Shown: one piece after another, positions 44,478 through 54,263 of the stretch | Numbering within the stretch: position 1 is the first letter of the stretch | Layout: every line of letters begins with the position of its first letter | NCBI RefSeq assembly: GCF_004342915.1 | Contig: NZ_SLWL01000014.1 | Coordinates: 1 to 64,000 of the forward strand | Direction: 5' to 3' | Source of the DNA: Camelimonas lactis | GTDB lineage: Bacteria; Pseudomonadota; Alphaproteobacteria; Rhizobiales; Beijerinckiaceae | DNA: 64,000 bases | Notes under the pieces: generated by a model | What the model saw: the letters and a program-made list of their open reading frames with translations, nothing else | Databases searched by the model: none | Told to the model about the DNA's origin: nothing | Translations under genes and position numbers: made by a program

Positions 44478-44936
44478 ATGAGCGACGCCGACAATACCCT
44501 GATCCTCGAAACGACCAAGGGCCGCGTGGTGATCGCCCTGCGTCCGGATCTGGCTCCGCAACACGTGGAGCGCATCAAGACGCTGGCCGGCCAGGGATTT
44601 TATGACAATGTCGCGTTCCACCGCGTCATCGACGGCTTCATGGCGCAGACCGGCTGCCCGCACGGCGCCGGCACCGGCGGCTCCAGCCTGCCGGACCTGA
44701 AGGCCGAATTCAGCAATGAGAAGCACGTGCGCGGCACCTGCTCGATGGCCCGCACCGCCAACCCGAATTCGGCCAATTCTCAGTTCTTCATCTGCTTCAC
44801 CGACGCCCCGTGGCTCGATCGCCAGTACTCCGTCTGGGGTCAGGTGACCGAAGGCATGGACGTCGTCGACCAGATCAAGCGCGGCGAACCTGTCGCCAAC
44901 CCGGACCGCATCGTCAGCGCCCGCGTCGGCGCCTGA
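44478..44936 (+). CDS. ppiB: Cytoplasmic peptidyl-prolyl cis-trans isomerase (cyclophilin)
   Basis: The 152-residue product has no signal peptide and consists of the bare cyclophilin domain. FYDNVAFHRVIDGFMAQTG carries the catalytic Arg, and ARTANPNSANSQFFI lines the active site. It is closely related to the preceding exported paralogue and probably arose by local duplication. It catalyses prolyl isomerisation in the cytoplasm. queA follows at about 105 bp. Confidence 0.93.
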   Translation: MSDADNTLILETTKGRVVIALRPDLAPQHVERIKTLAGQGFYDNVAFHRVIDGFMAQTGCPHGAGTGGSSLPDLKAEFSNEKHVRGTCSMARTANPNSANSQFFICFTDAPWLDRQYSVWGQVTEGMDVVDQIKRGEPVANPDRIVSARVGA

Positions 44937-45041
44937 TCCGGCGCCATCGCGCCTGCGATTGCCTGTCGGGATGGACGCGGAGACGCGCCCGTCCCGTTGT
45001 GTTTTGTATTTGAAAACCAGCACTTCCGAAAGCCGCTTCGC

Positions 45042-46181
45042 GTGAAAGTTGACCTGTTCGATTTCGAGCTTCCCGAAAGCGCCATCGCCGTGCGGCCGGC
45101 CGAACCGCGCGATGCGGCCCGGCTGCTGCGGGTGGTTCCATCGCAGGATGGGGCGAGCCCGGAACTGACTGACTGGCAGGTGCACGATCTGCCAGGCCTG
45201 CTGCGGCCTGGCGATCTGCTGGTGCTGAATGACACCCGGGTCATTCCGGCGCGGCTCAGCGGTCTGCGCCTGCGCGGCGACAACGCCTCGCGCATCGAGG
45301 CGACCCTGCACATGCGCGAGGCGCCAGACGCCTGGCGCGCCTTCGCCCGGCCGGCCAAACGGCTGGCGGTGGGCGACCTGATCCGCTTTGGCGCCCAGGG
45401 CGCTTCTGCCGACGACCACGGCGCCGCCTGCGCCCTCGGCCAGCTGGAGGCGCGGGTGGAGGAAAAGGGCGAGAGCGGCGAGGTGCTGCTGCGGTTTTCG
45501 CTCTCCGGCGCCTACCTCGATGAGGCTCTGGAGCTGGTCGGCGTCATGCCGCTGCCGCCCTATATCGCCAGCAAGCGCCCCGAAGACGCCCGCGACCGCC
45601 TGGATTATCAGACCGTCTATGCCCGCGAAGACGGGGCGGTGGCCGCGCCGACCGCCGGCCTGCACATGACGCCGCGCCTGTTCGACGACCTGAAGGCGGC
45701 CGGCGTCGACCATGCCTTCGTCACCCTGCATGTGGGCGCTGGCACGTTCCTGCCAGTGAAGGCCGACGACACCGACGATCACCGCATGCACGCCGAGCGC
45801 GGCGTCATCAGCGCGGAAACAGCGGCGCGCATCGCCGCGACCCGCGCCGCCGGCGGCCGCATCGTCGCCGTTGGCACCACATCGCTGCGTCTGCTGGAAA
45901 GCGCTGCGGCGGCGGACCCGCAGGGGGCGGTGCGGGCGTGGAGCGGCGCCACCGACATCTTCATCACCCCGGGCTTCCAGTTTCGGGCTGTCGATGTGCT
46001 GATGACCAATTTCCATCTGCCGCGCTCGACCCTGTTCATGCTGGTCAGCGCCTTCAGTGGCCTGCCAGCCATGCGCGCAGCCTATGCCCACGCCATCGCC
46101 GCCGGTTACCGGTTCTACTCCTATGGCGACGCCAGCCTGCTGTTCCGCGCGGATGCCGGCGCGACCGCCCCATCAATCTGA
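45042..46181 (+). CDS. queA: S-adenosylmethionine:tRNA ribosyltransferase-isomerase
   Basis: QueA adds the ribosyl part of SAM to preQ1 in tRNA to form epoxyqueuosine, after Tgt has placed preQ1. The 379-residue product begins [20 protein letters not shown] when started at the GTG 45042, the family's normal N-terminus. The frame extends 15 codons upstream without match. Motifs are [39 protein letters not shown] and [17 protein letters not shown]. Its partner tgt follows 64 bp downstream. Confidence 0.95.
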   Translation: MKVDLFDFELPESAIAVRPAEPRDAARLLRVVPSQDGASPELTDWQVHDLPGLLRPGDLLVLNDTRVIPARLSGLRLRGDNASRIEATLHMREAPDAWRAFARPAKRLAVGDLIRFGAQGASADDHGAACALGQLEARVEEKGESGEVLLRFSLSGAYLDEALELVGVMPLPPYIASKRPEDARDRLDYQTVYAREDGAVAAPTAGLHMTPRLFDDLKAAGVDHAFVTLHVGAGTFLPVKADDTDDHRMHAERGVISAETAARIAATRAAGGRIVAVGTTSLRLLESAAAADPQGAVRAWSGATDIFITPGFQFRAVDVLMTNFHLPRSTLFMLVSAFSGLPAMRAAYAHAIAAGYRFYSYGDASLLFRADAGATAPSI

Positions 46182-46245
46182 TTTGACACAGGTTTCCGGC
46201 GGAGCCTCGTCATGGTCTCGCTGGAAAATTCAGGAAGAGGTCGTC

Positions 46246-47415
46246 TTGACCAGCCAGCCCAATCTGACCAGCGCCGGGAACGGGGTTGCGCAGCCCGCCT
46301 TCGCGTTCGCCACATCCGCCATTGACGGGCGGGCGCGCACCGGCCTCATCACCACCGCCCACGGCCAGATCCGCACGCCGGCCTTCATGCCGGTGGGGAC
46401 GGCGGCGACGGTGAAGGCCATGTATCCGGCGCAGGTGAAGCAGCTTGGCGCCGACGTGGTGCTGGGCAACACCTATCATCTGATGCTGCGCCCGGGGGCC
46501 GAGCGGGTGGCGCGCCTTGGCGGCCTGCACCAGTTCATGAACTGGCCGCACCCGATCCTGACCGATTCCGGCGGCTTCCAGCTGATGTCGCTGTCGAAGC
46601 TGCGCAAGATCACCGAGAAGGGCGTTACCTTCCAGTCGCACATCGACGGCGCCAGATACGAACTGACGCCGGAGCGCTCCATTGAAATTCAGGGTTTGCT
46701 CGGCGCCGATATCCAGATGCAACTGGACGAATGCGTGCGCATGCCGTGCGCGCGCGAGGAGGCCGATCGCGCCATGCAGCTGAGCCTGCGCTGGGCCGAA
46801 CGCTCGAAAGCGGCGTTCGGCGCGCTGCCCGGCCAGGGGCTGTTCGGCATCGTCCAGGGCGCCGATGTGCCGGAATTGCGGGTTGAGAGCGCCCGCAAGC
46901 TCATCGACATCGGCTTTCACGGCTACGCCGTCGGCGGCCTGGCGGTGGGCGAGCCGCAGGACGTGATGCTGGCCATGCTGGACGTGGTGACGCCAATCCT
47001 GCCCGCTGACCGTCCGCGTTATCTGATGGGCGTCGGCACGCCGGACGACCTGGTGGAATCAGTGCGACGCGGCGTCGACATGTTCGACTGCGTGATGCCG
47101 ACCCGCGCCGGCCGTCATGGCCTGGCCTATACCCGCCACGGCAAGGTCAATCTGAAGAACGCCCGCCATGCAGAAGACACGCGGCCGCTGGACGAAGCCT
47201 CGCCCTGCGAGGCCTCAAGCGCCTGGAGCCGAGCCTACCTGCATCACCTCGTCAAGTCCGGCGAGATCCTCGGGATGATGCTGCTGACCTGGAACAACCT
47301 GGCCTATTACCAGGAACTGATGGCCGGGATGCGCGCCGCCATCGCTGCTGGCCGCCTCGACGATTTTATCGCCGAAACGAAGGATGGCTGGGCGCGAGGC
47401 GAGGCGGCGGCATAG
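46246..47415 (+). CDS. tgt: tRNA-guanine transglycosylase
   Basis: Tgt exchanges guanine 34 for preQ1 in tRNAs with GUN anticodons. The 389-residue product has [32 protein letters not shown] (active-site Asp), [13 protein letters not shown] and [13 protein letters not shown] (nucleophile Asp). I chose the TTG at 46246 because AGGAAGAGG sits about five bases before it and no in-frame ATG or GTG fits. The zinc site near the C-terminus looks degenerate: the segment before WSRAYLHHL reads [12 protein letters not shown] with one cysteine, where enzymes like that of Zymomonas have CxCxxC. From memory other rhizobial Tgt proteins share this. Confidence 0.94.
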   Translation: MTSQPNLTSAGNGVAQPAFAFATSAIDGRARTGLITTAHGQIRTPAFMPVGTAATVKAMYPAQVKQLGADVVLGNTYHLMLRPGAERVARLGGLHQFMNWPHPILTDSGGFQLMSLSKLRKITEKGVTFQSHIDGARYELTPERSIEIQGLLGADIQMQLDECVRMPCAREEADRAMQLSLRWAERSKAAFGALPGQGLFGIVQGADVPELRVESARKLIDIGFHGYAVGGLAVGEPQDVMLAMLDVVTPILPADRPRYLMGVGTPDDLVESVRRGVDMFDCVMPTRAGRHGLAYTRHGKVNLKNARHAEDTRPLDEASPCEASSAWSRAYLHHLVKSGEILGMMLLTWNNLAYYQELMAGMRAAIAAGRLDDFIAETKDGWARGEAAA

Positions 47416-47442
47416 CCGTCGCCGCCGGCAGGGCGCGGCGGC

Positions 47443-48567
47443 TCAGCTTTTGCCCGGCGCCAGCACGCGCTCGAAATCCGGATCACGCGCCGGCGCGCGG
47501 CGCAGGCCGGCGATAATGGCGTCGGTCAGCCTGGCGGCGATGGGCAGCCGGTAGTGCAGATTGTCCCAGTAATTGTCGTCGCGCGCGGTGACGGCGTTGG
47601 GAAAGCGAAAATCCAGCACCGTTGCGCCGTAACGGGCGCCCAATTGCGCGAAAGTTTTCTTGCATGCGGCCTGCCGCGCCGCTTCCTCGCTGCCAGGGCG
47701 AGGCTGCGAAGCGATATGGGTCGGCGGGAACACCAGCGCCACGCGGGTCCTTTCCGGCGCCGCGCGCAACAGCGTTTCCAGCCAGTGGGCGGCGGGAAAA
47801 CGCCAGCTCGCCGTCACGCTGGCCGGCGGCTGGACTGGCGGCTCAACCGGCCTCACATCCGGCTTTCCAGCCCAGATATGGGTGCGCGCCCGCTCCAGGT
47901 CGTAGAGATTCTCCGGCGGAGTGAAAACCTCGTAGCCATCTGAACGGATACGGTCCTTCGCCAGGCCAAGCCGGTTGGCGGCGACCCGGGTCGCGATCTC
48001 CAGGCTCTGGAAATCGAACATGCGCAGGAAATCAAACGTCCTGTCGTCGTCGTACAGCCATGGCGGGAAGCTGCGAAACGTCAGGCGCTTGCTGTCGCTG
48101 TCCGCGTCGGCGTCGCACCAGTTGGCGTCGAGGCCGAAAACCAGGGTGCGGGCTTTTGGCGTCTGGCGCAGGAACAGGGCGGCGAGCTGCGTCTGCTCCC
48201 ACGGCGTGGCGGCGTTCATGGCCAGATTGGCGAACTTGCCGCCGAGGCCGGCGTCAAGCCGGGTCGGGTCCAGCAGCCGCACCGTCGACGTCCCGAACAC
48301 GGCCGAATCGAACTGGCCGCTGCGCGTCATCTGCGGATACATGTAGCGCTGGTTGACGTCCATGATCGGCGCCGGCGCGCGCGACGGCGAGGCAAAGACG
48401 CCGTAAGGGTCCATGGCGACGGTGAAGCCGAGCAGAGCCGTCGCCGTCGCCACCGCCGAACCAGCGAACCACAGGGAGAATGTCCGCCACGGCGTCTTCG
48501 CAGGCGTGGGGCCCGCTGTGACTTTTCCCGGGATATCAGAATGTTCCGGCTGAATGCTGTTGCTCAT
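47443..48567 (-). CDS. Membrane-anchored SGNH-hydrolase-like protein of unknown function
   Basis: The 374-residue product has a short cytoplasmic N-terminus and one membrane span (about 30-50), then a large periplasmic domain. Two features recall SGNH/GDSL-type esterases, including the AlgJ/AlgX-like O-acetyl-handling proteins. An early strand-loop carries the nucleophile candidate in AVFGTSTVR (Ser94), and near the C-terminus DNYWDNLHY contains a DxxH. The remaining blocks are not obvious, so catalysis is inferred, not shown. The start at 48567 (MSNSIQPEHSDIPG) is one of several possible. It is convergent with tgt. No acyltransferase partner is adjacent. Confidence 0.6.
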   Translation of the reverse strand: MSNSIQPEHSDIPGKVTAGPTPAKTPWRTFSLWFAGSAVATATALLGFTVAMDPYGVFASPSRAPAPIMDVNQRYMYPQMTRSGQFDSAVFGTSTVRLLDPTRLDAGLGGKFANLAMNAATPWEQTQLAALFLRQTPKARTLVFGLDANWCDADADSDSKRLTFRSFPPWLYDDDRTFDFLRMFDFQSLEIATRVAANRLGLAKDRIRSDGYEVFTPPENLYDLERARTHIWAGKPDVRPVEPPVQPPASVTASWRFPAAHWLETLLRAAPERTRVALVFPPTHIASQPRPGSEEAARQAACKKTFAQLGARYGATVLDFRFPNAVTARDDNYWDNLHYRLPIAARLTDAIIAGLRRAPARDPDFERVLAPGKS

Positions 48568-48750
48568 CTGTCCGCATGGCCCGCCTGGAGCATGATCCCA
48601 TCCCACTGACGGCCCCACCGCTCACGGCGGGAGCATCGCCGGAGCGATCCATCAGCGAACCAACCCATGAGTGAACCCGGCCGGAGGCGCGGCCGCCACA
48701 TGCGGCGGGAGGATCGCGGGATAGCTGGCTGCCTGCTGTCCCGCGCCCCA

Positions 48751-49074
48751 TCAATCCTTGACGATCTTGCGGGAATAATGGCGGTGCGAACCGGGCGGCT
48801 TGCTGCAATCATAGGCATAGCCGGTGGTGACCGACCAATCATGCCGGTCGCGGCGCAGGTAAAGGTCCGTGCCGCCCACCGCGCGCACGCCCGCCGCCAT
48901 GCCTTGCACCGCCGGGCCGAAGCCGCCGGCCGTGCTGGTGGGAGGGCTGACTTCCGCCACCTTGCGGCAATGGCGGACATCAAGCGGATGGTCCCAGACC
49001 TGGATGCCAGGGCCGGGATGTGAACAGGCCGACAGCGCGACGGCGGCGCCGGCGGCCGCCACAAACTTCATCAT
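48751..49074 (-). CDS. Small lipoprotein of unknown function
   Basis: The 107-residue product starts with a lipoprotein signal (KFVAAAGAAVALSAC, lipobox LSAC), so it should be lipid-anchored on the periplasmic side. The mature part has a conserved-looking segment DVRHCRKVAEVSPPTSTAGGFG, resembling small DUF4156-like envelope lipoproteins. That link is tentative. Two adjacent ATGs (49074 and 49071) and one at 49086 are possible starts. Function unknown. Confidence 0.7.
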   Translation of the reverse strand: MMKFVAAAGAAVALSACSHPGPGIQVWDHPLDVRHCRKVAEVSPPTSTAGGFGPAVQGMAAGVRAVGGTDLYLRRDRHDWSVTTGYAYDCSKPPGSHRHYSRKIVKD

Positions 49075-49301
49075 AACCCCAGCCATGTACGCGCTCCAGA
49101 TATGCCGCCGGAATGACCTTGCCTGCGTTGCTGGCCACGCCGCCAGGGCGTCGCAACGTCAGCGGGCGACGCCATCGAACGGGACCTTACCAATATGGGC
49201 TGTCCAAAGAACTCAGGGCGAAGCTGTTCACGATTCCCGGACGTTTCGCAACAGTGCCTGCGCCGGGCCGCGGGCGCAACCGGCGCAGGCCGGGCGCAGC
49301 T

Positions 49302-50543
49302 TCACTTCCCCGCCGCCAGCTCCCGCAGGCGCGGCGGCTGCGGCAATACGGTAAAGGCGACAACACCCGTAACGCACAGGGCCGCGAGAAACAGATAAGC
49401 GGCCGTGAGCGAATCCAGCCCGGCAAGGGCAGCCCAGCCGGCGACAATTGACGAGAGCCACTGCACCACAGCCACGCCGAGGAACATGGCCATGGTCAGG
49501 GCGGAGAGGGCGCGGCCCTGCTCCTCCGGCGGATAGGAATCCCGGCAGTCGGAATATTGCAGCACGCCGAAACCGCCTTCCAGCGCCAGCAGCAGGCACA
49601 GGGCCATGGCCAGCATCGGCGCGCTGGCCGGCGTCAATCCCAAAGCGGCGATCAGGGCCGCGAGCAGCAGGCCCAGCGCGCGGATCATCAGCCGGCGACG
49701 GCGCGGTCCCGGGTCAAGACGGCCAAAGATCGCCGGGCCGAAGATCATGGCGACGGACATCATCAGCACCACATTGCCAGCGGCGACAAGACTGTAACCG
49801 AAACGCTCCATGAACAGCGGCGCCAGCCACAGGGCGCGCACCGACATCTGCACGGCGTAAATGACGCCCGCCAGCAGCAGAATCGCCGCCGCCTGCTTCT
49901 GGAACACCACCGCCGCCAGGTTCCTGAACGAGCCGATGATGCTTTCGCCGCGCGCCGCCGGATTGTCCGGATCCTTTTCCACCAGCAGCAGGCAACTGGC
50001 CACCGAGAGCGCCGAAAGCATCCCGAGGCTGACGAACCCGGCGCGCCAGGAATAATGCTCCACCAGCCAGGCCAGCGGCGTGGCCGTCATCAGCGTGCCA
50101 ATGCTGCCGATCGACATGATGAGCCCGGACATGGCCGAGAGCTTTTCCGGCGGCAGATGGCGGCCGATGAACACCAGCGAGGCCAGCAGGCCGGGGGCGC
50201 AACCAAAGCCGATCAGCGCCTGGCCTGCCATCAACATGGTGAAGGAGGTGGCCGAGGCCGCCACCAGGGCGCCGACGATGGTGAGGGAGAAGAAGCAGGT
50301 GAGGGTGCGGCGCGAACCATAACGGTCCAGCGATACGCCCACCGCCACCTGCATCAGGGCGAAGGCCAGATGGAACAGCGCGGCGAACTCGCCGACCTGT
50401 TTCTGGCTCAGGTTGAACTCGGCGGCGATCTGCCCGGCCGTCACGCCGGGAAAGGTGCGATAGGCCTGGCTCAGCAGGAAGGCCGAGGCCATGGCGGAGA
50501 GCATCAGATTGAAAGAGCGCCCCCCGGATGCGCGAACGCTCAT
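49302..50543 (-). CDS. Major facilitator superfamily transporter
   Basis: The 413-residue product is a 12-span MFS permease. The loop 2-3 motif appears as GVSLDRYGSRR, and the second half begins around VIYAVQMSVRALW. The sequence resembles nitrate/nitrite-like or general metabolite MFS proteins found in Hyphomicrobiales, but the substrate cannot be deduced. Neighbours are a lipoprotein and a thioesterase gene on the same strand, without close coupling. Confidence 0.88.
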   Translation of the reverse strand: MSVRASGGRSFNLMLSAMASAFLLSQAYRTFPGVTAGQIAAEFNLSQKQVGEFAALFHLAFALMQVAVGVSLDRYGSRRTLTCFFSLTIVGALVAASATSFTMLMAGQALIGFGCAPGLLASLVFIGRHLPPEKLSAMSGLIMSIGSIGTLMTATPLAWLVEHYSWRAGFVSLGMLSALSVASCLLLVEKDPDNPAARGESIIGSFRNLAAVVFQKQAAAILLLAGVIYAVQMSVRALWLAPLFMERFGYSLVAAGNVVLMMSVAMIFGPAIFGRLDPGPRRRRLMIRALGLLLAALIAALGLTPASAPMLAMALCLLLALEGGFGVLQYSDCRDSYPPEEQGRALSALTMAMFLGVAVVQWLSSIVAGWAALAGLDSLTAAYLFLAALCVTGVVAFTVLPQPPRLRELAAGK

Positions 50544-50725
50544 GACGCAGCCCTGTCGCCAGCATGGACCATGGTGTCGTCCCCTCCCGGATCATTGATT
50601 GGCGGCTCATGTTTGGCGGGCCGCCAGGGCGCGGACAAGCCGGACAAACGTCGCCCGGCCATGCCGCCAGCGCGGGGCCATCGCCTGCCGCGCCCCTTTG
50701 GCCTGAACCGGCGACCGGGGCAATG

Positions 50726-51535
50726 TCAGCGCGGCTCGATCACCAGGCTCTGGATCGAACGGCCGAAGTAGCCGTGACGGTCGGCGAGGCGACCGATGGA
50801 GAGGCCGGCGCCTCCCGGCCCGAACACCGAATGCCCGTCCACCAGCACCCAGTCGCCAACTGGCGGCCGGGAGAAATTCAGCGTCAGGTCGCTGTTGATG
50901 AAGGTCCATTTGCTGAAATCGAGCGATGAGGCAACGCCGTTGCAGAAGTCGCCGCCGATGGCGGCCAGCATCTCCGGCGTGGTCGCATGGCCTTCGATCA
51001 TCGGCCTGTCGGCGCGAAACCACACGGCCGCCGGCCCCAGCTCCTCGAAGCCGCCGCCGCGCGCCAGCTTCAGGGTCATGCACTGCACAAACGGATTGTT
51101 GTCGCCAAAGCCGTCCCGGGGATCGCGGCAGGTCTCCGGCATGGGCGCGTCCAGCGCCAGCGAGCTGTTGTCGACATAATCGGGCAAGGTGATCGCGGCT
51201 GCGCGGATTTTCAGCACGCTGGCCCGGGCCACCTCATGACCGCCGGCGCGCAGCGACACGCCCACGAGCTGGATCTTGCGGCCTGAACGCAGAATGGAGG
51301 TTTCGTATTCCAGCTCGCCCAGCGGCACCGGCCGCATCAGATCCATGGTGACGCGCGCCACATGCATTGGCGCCGGCGTCTCCACCTGGTTCGCCGCCCA
51401 GACAGCGAAGGTGGTCGGCGCGCTGCCGTGCTGCATGGTGTTGTCCCACGGGCCCGCCGCATACGGCCGCGCCAGCACCCGGTTGCCCTCAACCCTGAAA
51501 ACCGCTTCCATCCCGACCCCGTCATTTTTGATCAT
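50726..51535 (-). CDS. Acyl-CoA thioesterase family protein (double hotdog)
   Basis: The 269-residue product looks like a TesB-type double-hotdog thioesterase. Segments are HGSAPTTFAVWAANQVETPAPMH in the N-terminal hotdog, VTMDLMRPVPLGELEYETSILRSGRKIQLV, and a C-terminal hotdog ending DWVLVDGHSVFGPGGAGLSIGRLAD. It would hydrolyse acyl-CoA. The substrate is unknown. The start at 51535 is backed by GGGAGG about eight bases upstream. The frame extends to 51697 without family match. A later ATG at 51511 is also possible. Confidence 0.82.
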   Translation of the reverse strand: MIKNDGVGMEAVFRVEGNRVLARPYAAGPWDNTMQHGSAPTTFAVWAANQVETPAPMHVARVTMDLMRPVPLGELEYETSILRSGRKIQLVGVSLRAGGHEVARASVLKIRAAAITLPDYVDNSSLALDAPMPETCRDPRDGFGDNNPFVQCMTLKLARGGGFEELGPAAVWFRADRPMIEGHATTPEMLAAIGGDFCNGVASSLDFSKWTFINSDLTLNFSRPPVGDWVLVDGHSVFGPGGAGLSIGRLADRHGYFGRSIQSLVIEPR

Positions 51536-51719
51536 GCAGGCCGCCTCCCGGGCAGGGAGACCGCCGTATACGCGGGTTGTTTTCGGCCATTCTGACGCGC
51601 CCCGCAACCAGCAGGCGGGACGGCTCACATCCAGAAGCCCATGACAAAACGGCCCGCAGGCGCAAAACGCCGCGAGCGAACATTGCATTGAGCACATTTG
51701 TGGGGAAATGTAAGGCCGA

Positions 51720-51794
51720 TGGCGCGCCCAAGGGGAGTCGAACCCCTCTCTCCAGCGTGAAAGGCTGGCGTCCTAACCGATAGACGATGGGCGC
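51720..51794 (-). tRNA. tRNA-Glu (anticodon UUC)
   Basis: On the minus strand a full cloverleaf is seen. The acceptor stem is GCGCCCA/UGGGCGC, the anticodon loop CUUUCAC with anticodon UUC sits on a GCCAG-CUGGC-like stem, and the T arm is AGGGG-UUCGACU-CCCCU. The discriminator is G (base 51723), and CCA is encoded at 51722-51720. Confidence 0.97.
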
Positions 51795-51982
51795 GTTCCG
51801 TCGGTGAACGGACCTATAGAGAGCATTGCCGGCGTTCGCAAGTGCGCATTGCGCATGTCGTTTTTGTTGCTGTGGACGACTTCGCTGCATTTTGGCCATC
51901 GCTGGCGCATAGAACCTGTGAGACAGGGGCTGTCGTCACGATTCTTGCCGCCGCCGCCGCGGCGCGGGTTGGGAAATTCAGC

Positions 51983-52759
51983 ATGGATCACCATGAGTTA
52001 ACCCAGGACGCCCTGGATGACGTGGCGGAAATGCGCGACATGTTGCGCAACGCCCGACGGATTGTGGGATTCACCGGCGCCGGCATATCCACCGAATGCG
52101 GCGTGCCCGATTTTCGCTCGCCCGGCAGCCCGTGGCTGAAGTTTCCGCCGATCGAATTCGGGGAGTTCGTCTCCAGCCCGGCGGCGCGCCAGGAGGCCTG
52201 GCGGCGCAAGTTCGCCATGGACGACATCTACGGTCACGCAAAACCCGGGCGCGGCCATCGCGCCCTGGCGCATCTGGTGAGCGTCGGGCGGATGAGCGCC
52301 ATCATCACCCAGAATATCGACAACCTGCATCAGGCTTCCGGCGTCGCGCCCTCGCGCATCATCGAACTGCATGGCAATGGCGCCTACGCACGCTGTCTGG
52401 ATTGCGGCCTGCGCCATGAACTGGCCGATATCCGCGCCCGCTTCGAAGCGACCGGCGAACCGCCTGTGTGCGCCAGTTGCGGCGGCATCGTCAAAACCGC
52501 GACCATCTCTTTCGGGCAGGCGATGCCGGAACGGGAGATGCTGCGCGCCCAGGCCGTCGCTATGGATTGCGACGTGTTTCTGGTGGTCGGTTCATCGCTG
52601 GTGGTGCATCCCGCCGCGACGCTGCCGCTGATCGCCCGGCAAAGCGGCGCGCGCCTGGTCATCCTCAACCGCGATCCGACGCCGCTGGACGAGGCGGCGA
52701 GCCTGGTGGTCAACGCCGACATCGGCGATGCGCTGGAGCCGCTGGCGCAGCTGAACTGA
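51983..52759 (+). CDS. Sir2-family NAD-dependent protein deacylase
   Basis: The 258-residue product is a sirtuin, removing acetyl or other acyl groups from lysines at the cost of NAD+. The NAD-binding GAGIS (32-36) and PDFRSPG, the TQNIDNLH motif (109-116) and catalytic His130 are all present. The structural zinc site is also complete, with CLDC (138, 141) and CASC (163, 166). The ATG at 51983 is chosen because the upstream in-frame part back to 51842 has no family match. It lies behind, and on the opposite strand from, tRNA-Glu. Confidence 0.93.
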   Translation: MDHHELTQDALDDVAEMRDMLRNARRIVGFTGAGISTECGVPDFRSPGSPWLKFPPIEFGEFVSSPAARQEAWRRKFAMDDIYGHAKPGRGHRALAHLVSVGRMSAIITQNIDNLHQASGVAPSRIIELHGNGAYARCLDCGLRHELADIRARFEATGEPPVCASCGGIVKTATISFGQAMPEREMLRAQAVAMDCDVFLVVGSSLVVHPAATLPLIARQSGARLVILNRDPTPLDEAASLVVNADIGDALEPLAQLN

Positions 52760-52850
52760 CGCCATTTAACTGAACATGGGGCGCTTTCCTCCGGCGCGTC
52801 AGCGGTTTAACCTTGAACGACGTCCGTAATCCGTTGCGATGGGCAAAGGC

Positions 52851-53474
52851 ATGACAGACAGCTCCGGCCCGAAAAAACCCGGCGGAGACCTTCCCCCGGC
52901 CGGCGCGCCGCGCCAGCCAGGGCTGGTGGAGGCCGTCCACGCCGATCCGGCGGGAGCGCCCCTGGAGGAGGTGGCGGGCCGCGTCAAATGGTTCGACATG
53001 GCCCGCGGCTTCGGCTTCATTGCCCGCGCTGACGGACCGGACGTAATGCTGCACGCCGCCACCCTGCGGCGCGAGGGCCGCAGCGCCATTCGGGAAGGGG
53101 CCATGGTGACATGCATCGCCGCCACGGGGCCGCGCGGCCTGCACGTGGTGCGTCTTGTCGCCATTGACGAAAGCACGGCGCCCAATCCCGCTGAAACCGC
53201 GCCCAGGACCCATGTGAGCATCACGCCGGAAAGTGGCCTGAAGGCCGCGACGGTGAAATGGTTCAATCGCCTGCGCGGCTTCGGCTTCGTTTCCTGCGGC
53301 GAGGGCGAGCCGGATATTTTCGTGCACATGGAGGTGGCGCGCCGCTGCGGCATGCTCGGCCTGCGCCCTGGCCAGGCGGTCGCCGTCCGTTTCGGCGAGG
53401 GACCGCGCGGCCTGATGGCGACGGAAGTGTATCCGCTGGAGGAAGCCGCCTCCGGCGCCGCCCTGCGGCATTGA
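52851..53474 (+). CDS. Cold-shock protein with two cold-shock domains
   Basis: The 207-residue product has two cold-shock (OB-fold, nucleic-acid-binding) domains. CSD1 is at about 43-104 ([15 protein letters not shown]) and CSD2 at about 131-195 ([15 protein letters not shown] then [10 protein letters not shown]), after a Pro/Gly-rich N-terminus. RNP1 is GFGF in both. In CSD1 the RNP2 segment reads DVMLHAATL where CSD2 has DIFVHMEVA. Tandem-CSD proteins are typical of alphaproteobacteria and act as RNA chaperones. I chose the second ATG, with AAAGG before it. A start at 52839 adds four residues. Confidence 0.88.
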   Translation: MTDSSGPKKPGGDLPPAGAPRQPGLVEAVHADPAGAPLEEVAGRVKWFDMARGFGFIARADGPDVMLHAATLRREGRSAIREGAMVTCIAATGPRGLHVVRLVAIDESTAPNPAETAPRTHVSITPESGLKAATVKWFNRLRGFGFVSCGEGEPDIFVHMEVARRCGMLGLRPGQAVAVRFGEGPRGLMATEVYPLEEAASGAALRH

Positions 53475-53680
53475 CGAACCCGGTGCTGGTCGCTCCCGCC
53501 GTTTGCCCCGTCAGCTGCGCGGACAGCATGCGCCGCCGGGGACGCCAATCCGGCCTTGCCCCAGGTTATCCGCCGCCCAGGTTTTGCGGCTTCCTCGTTT
53601 TGACGCAATTACGCAGGCAACATCGATCAAGCGGCCGGCCGATTCCCGCCGTTTTCCTTCGGAAAGCCAGCATTCCCGCC

Positions 53681-54199
53681 ATGTCCCTGTCATTCTCTCC
53701 GCGCCCAGCGCCGCGCATCGCCGCCGCCATCGCCATTGTCCTGTCCGCGCTGTCCGCCGGCCCGGCGCTGGCCGCTGGCCCCGCCCAGGCGCCAGCCGCC
53801 GCCCTGGTCACGCCGTCCGACGCCACGCCGCTGAAAATCGTCACGGCCGTCACCACCCATGCCTTCCAGGTTGAGGTGCGCGATACGCCGAAAGGCCGGG
53901 AGGTCGGATTGATGCATCGCCGCAGCATGCCGGAGGATCACGGCATGCTGTTCGATTTTGAGGAGGAGGCGCCCGTCGCCATGTGGATGAAAAACACCCT
54001 GATCCCCTTGGACATGGTGTTCATCCGCGCTGACGGAACCATCGCCCGGGTGGCGCGCCAGACCGAGCCCATGTCCACCCGCATTATCGCCTCCGGCGAA
54101 CCGGTGCGCTACGTGCTGGAGCTGAATGGCGGCGTTACCGACAAACTGGGAATTCAGCCGGGCGACCGGGTGAAGCATCCGTCGATAGCCGGCAAATAA
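53681..54199 (+). CDS. DUF192 family exported protein
   Basis: The 172-residue product has a signal peptide (cleavage near residue 32, ALAAGPA) and a DUF192 domain, with LMHRRSMPEDHGMLFDF and VAMWMKNTLIPLDMVFI and the closing LGIQPGDRVKH. The family is widespread and its function is not established. The start at 53681 is chosen for the signal peptide. The ribosome-binding site is weak (GGAAAG at long spacing). Confidence 0.88.
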   Translation: MSLSFSPRPAPRIAAAIAIVLSALSAGPALAAGPAQAPAAALVTPSDATPLKIVTAVTTHAFQVEVRDTPKGREVGLMHRRSMPEDHGMLFDFEEEAPVAMWMKNTLIPLDMVFIRADGTIARVARQTEPMSTRIIASGEPVRYVLELNGGVTDKLGIQPGDRVKHPSIAGK

Positions 54200-54263
54200 T
54201 TACCTTCCCCAAGGACGTTTGACCCCAGGAACGCCTGGCGGCGCGGACGCGCCGAAGGGCTTC

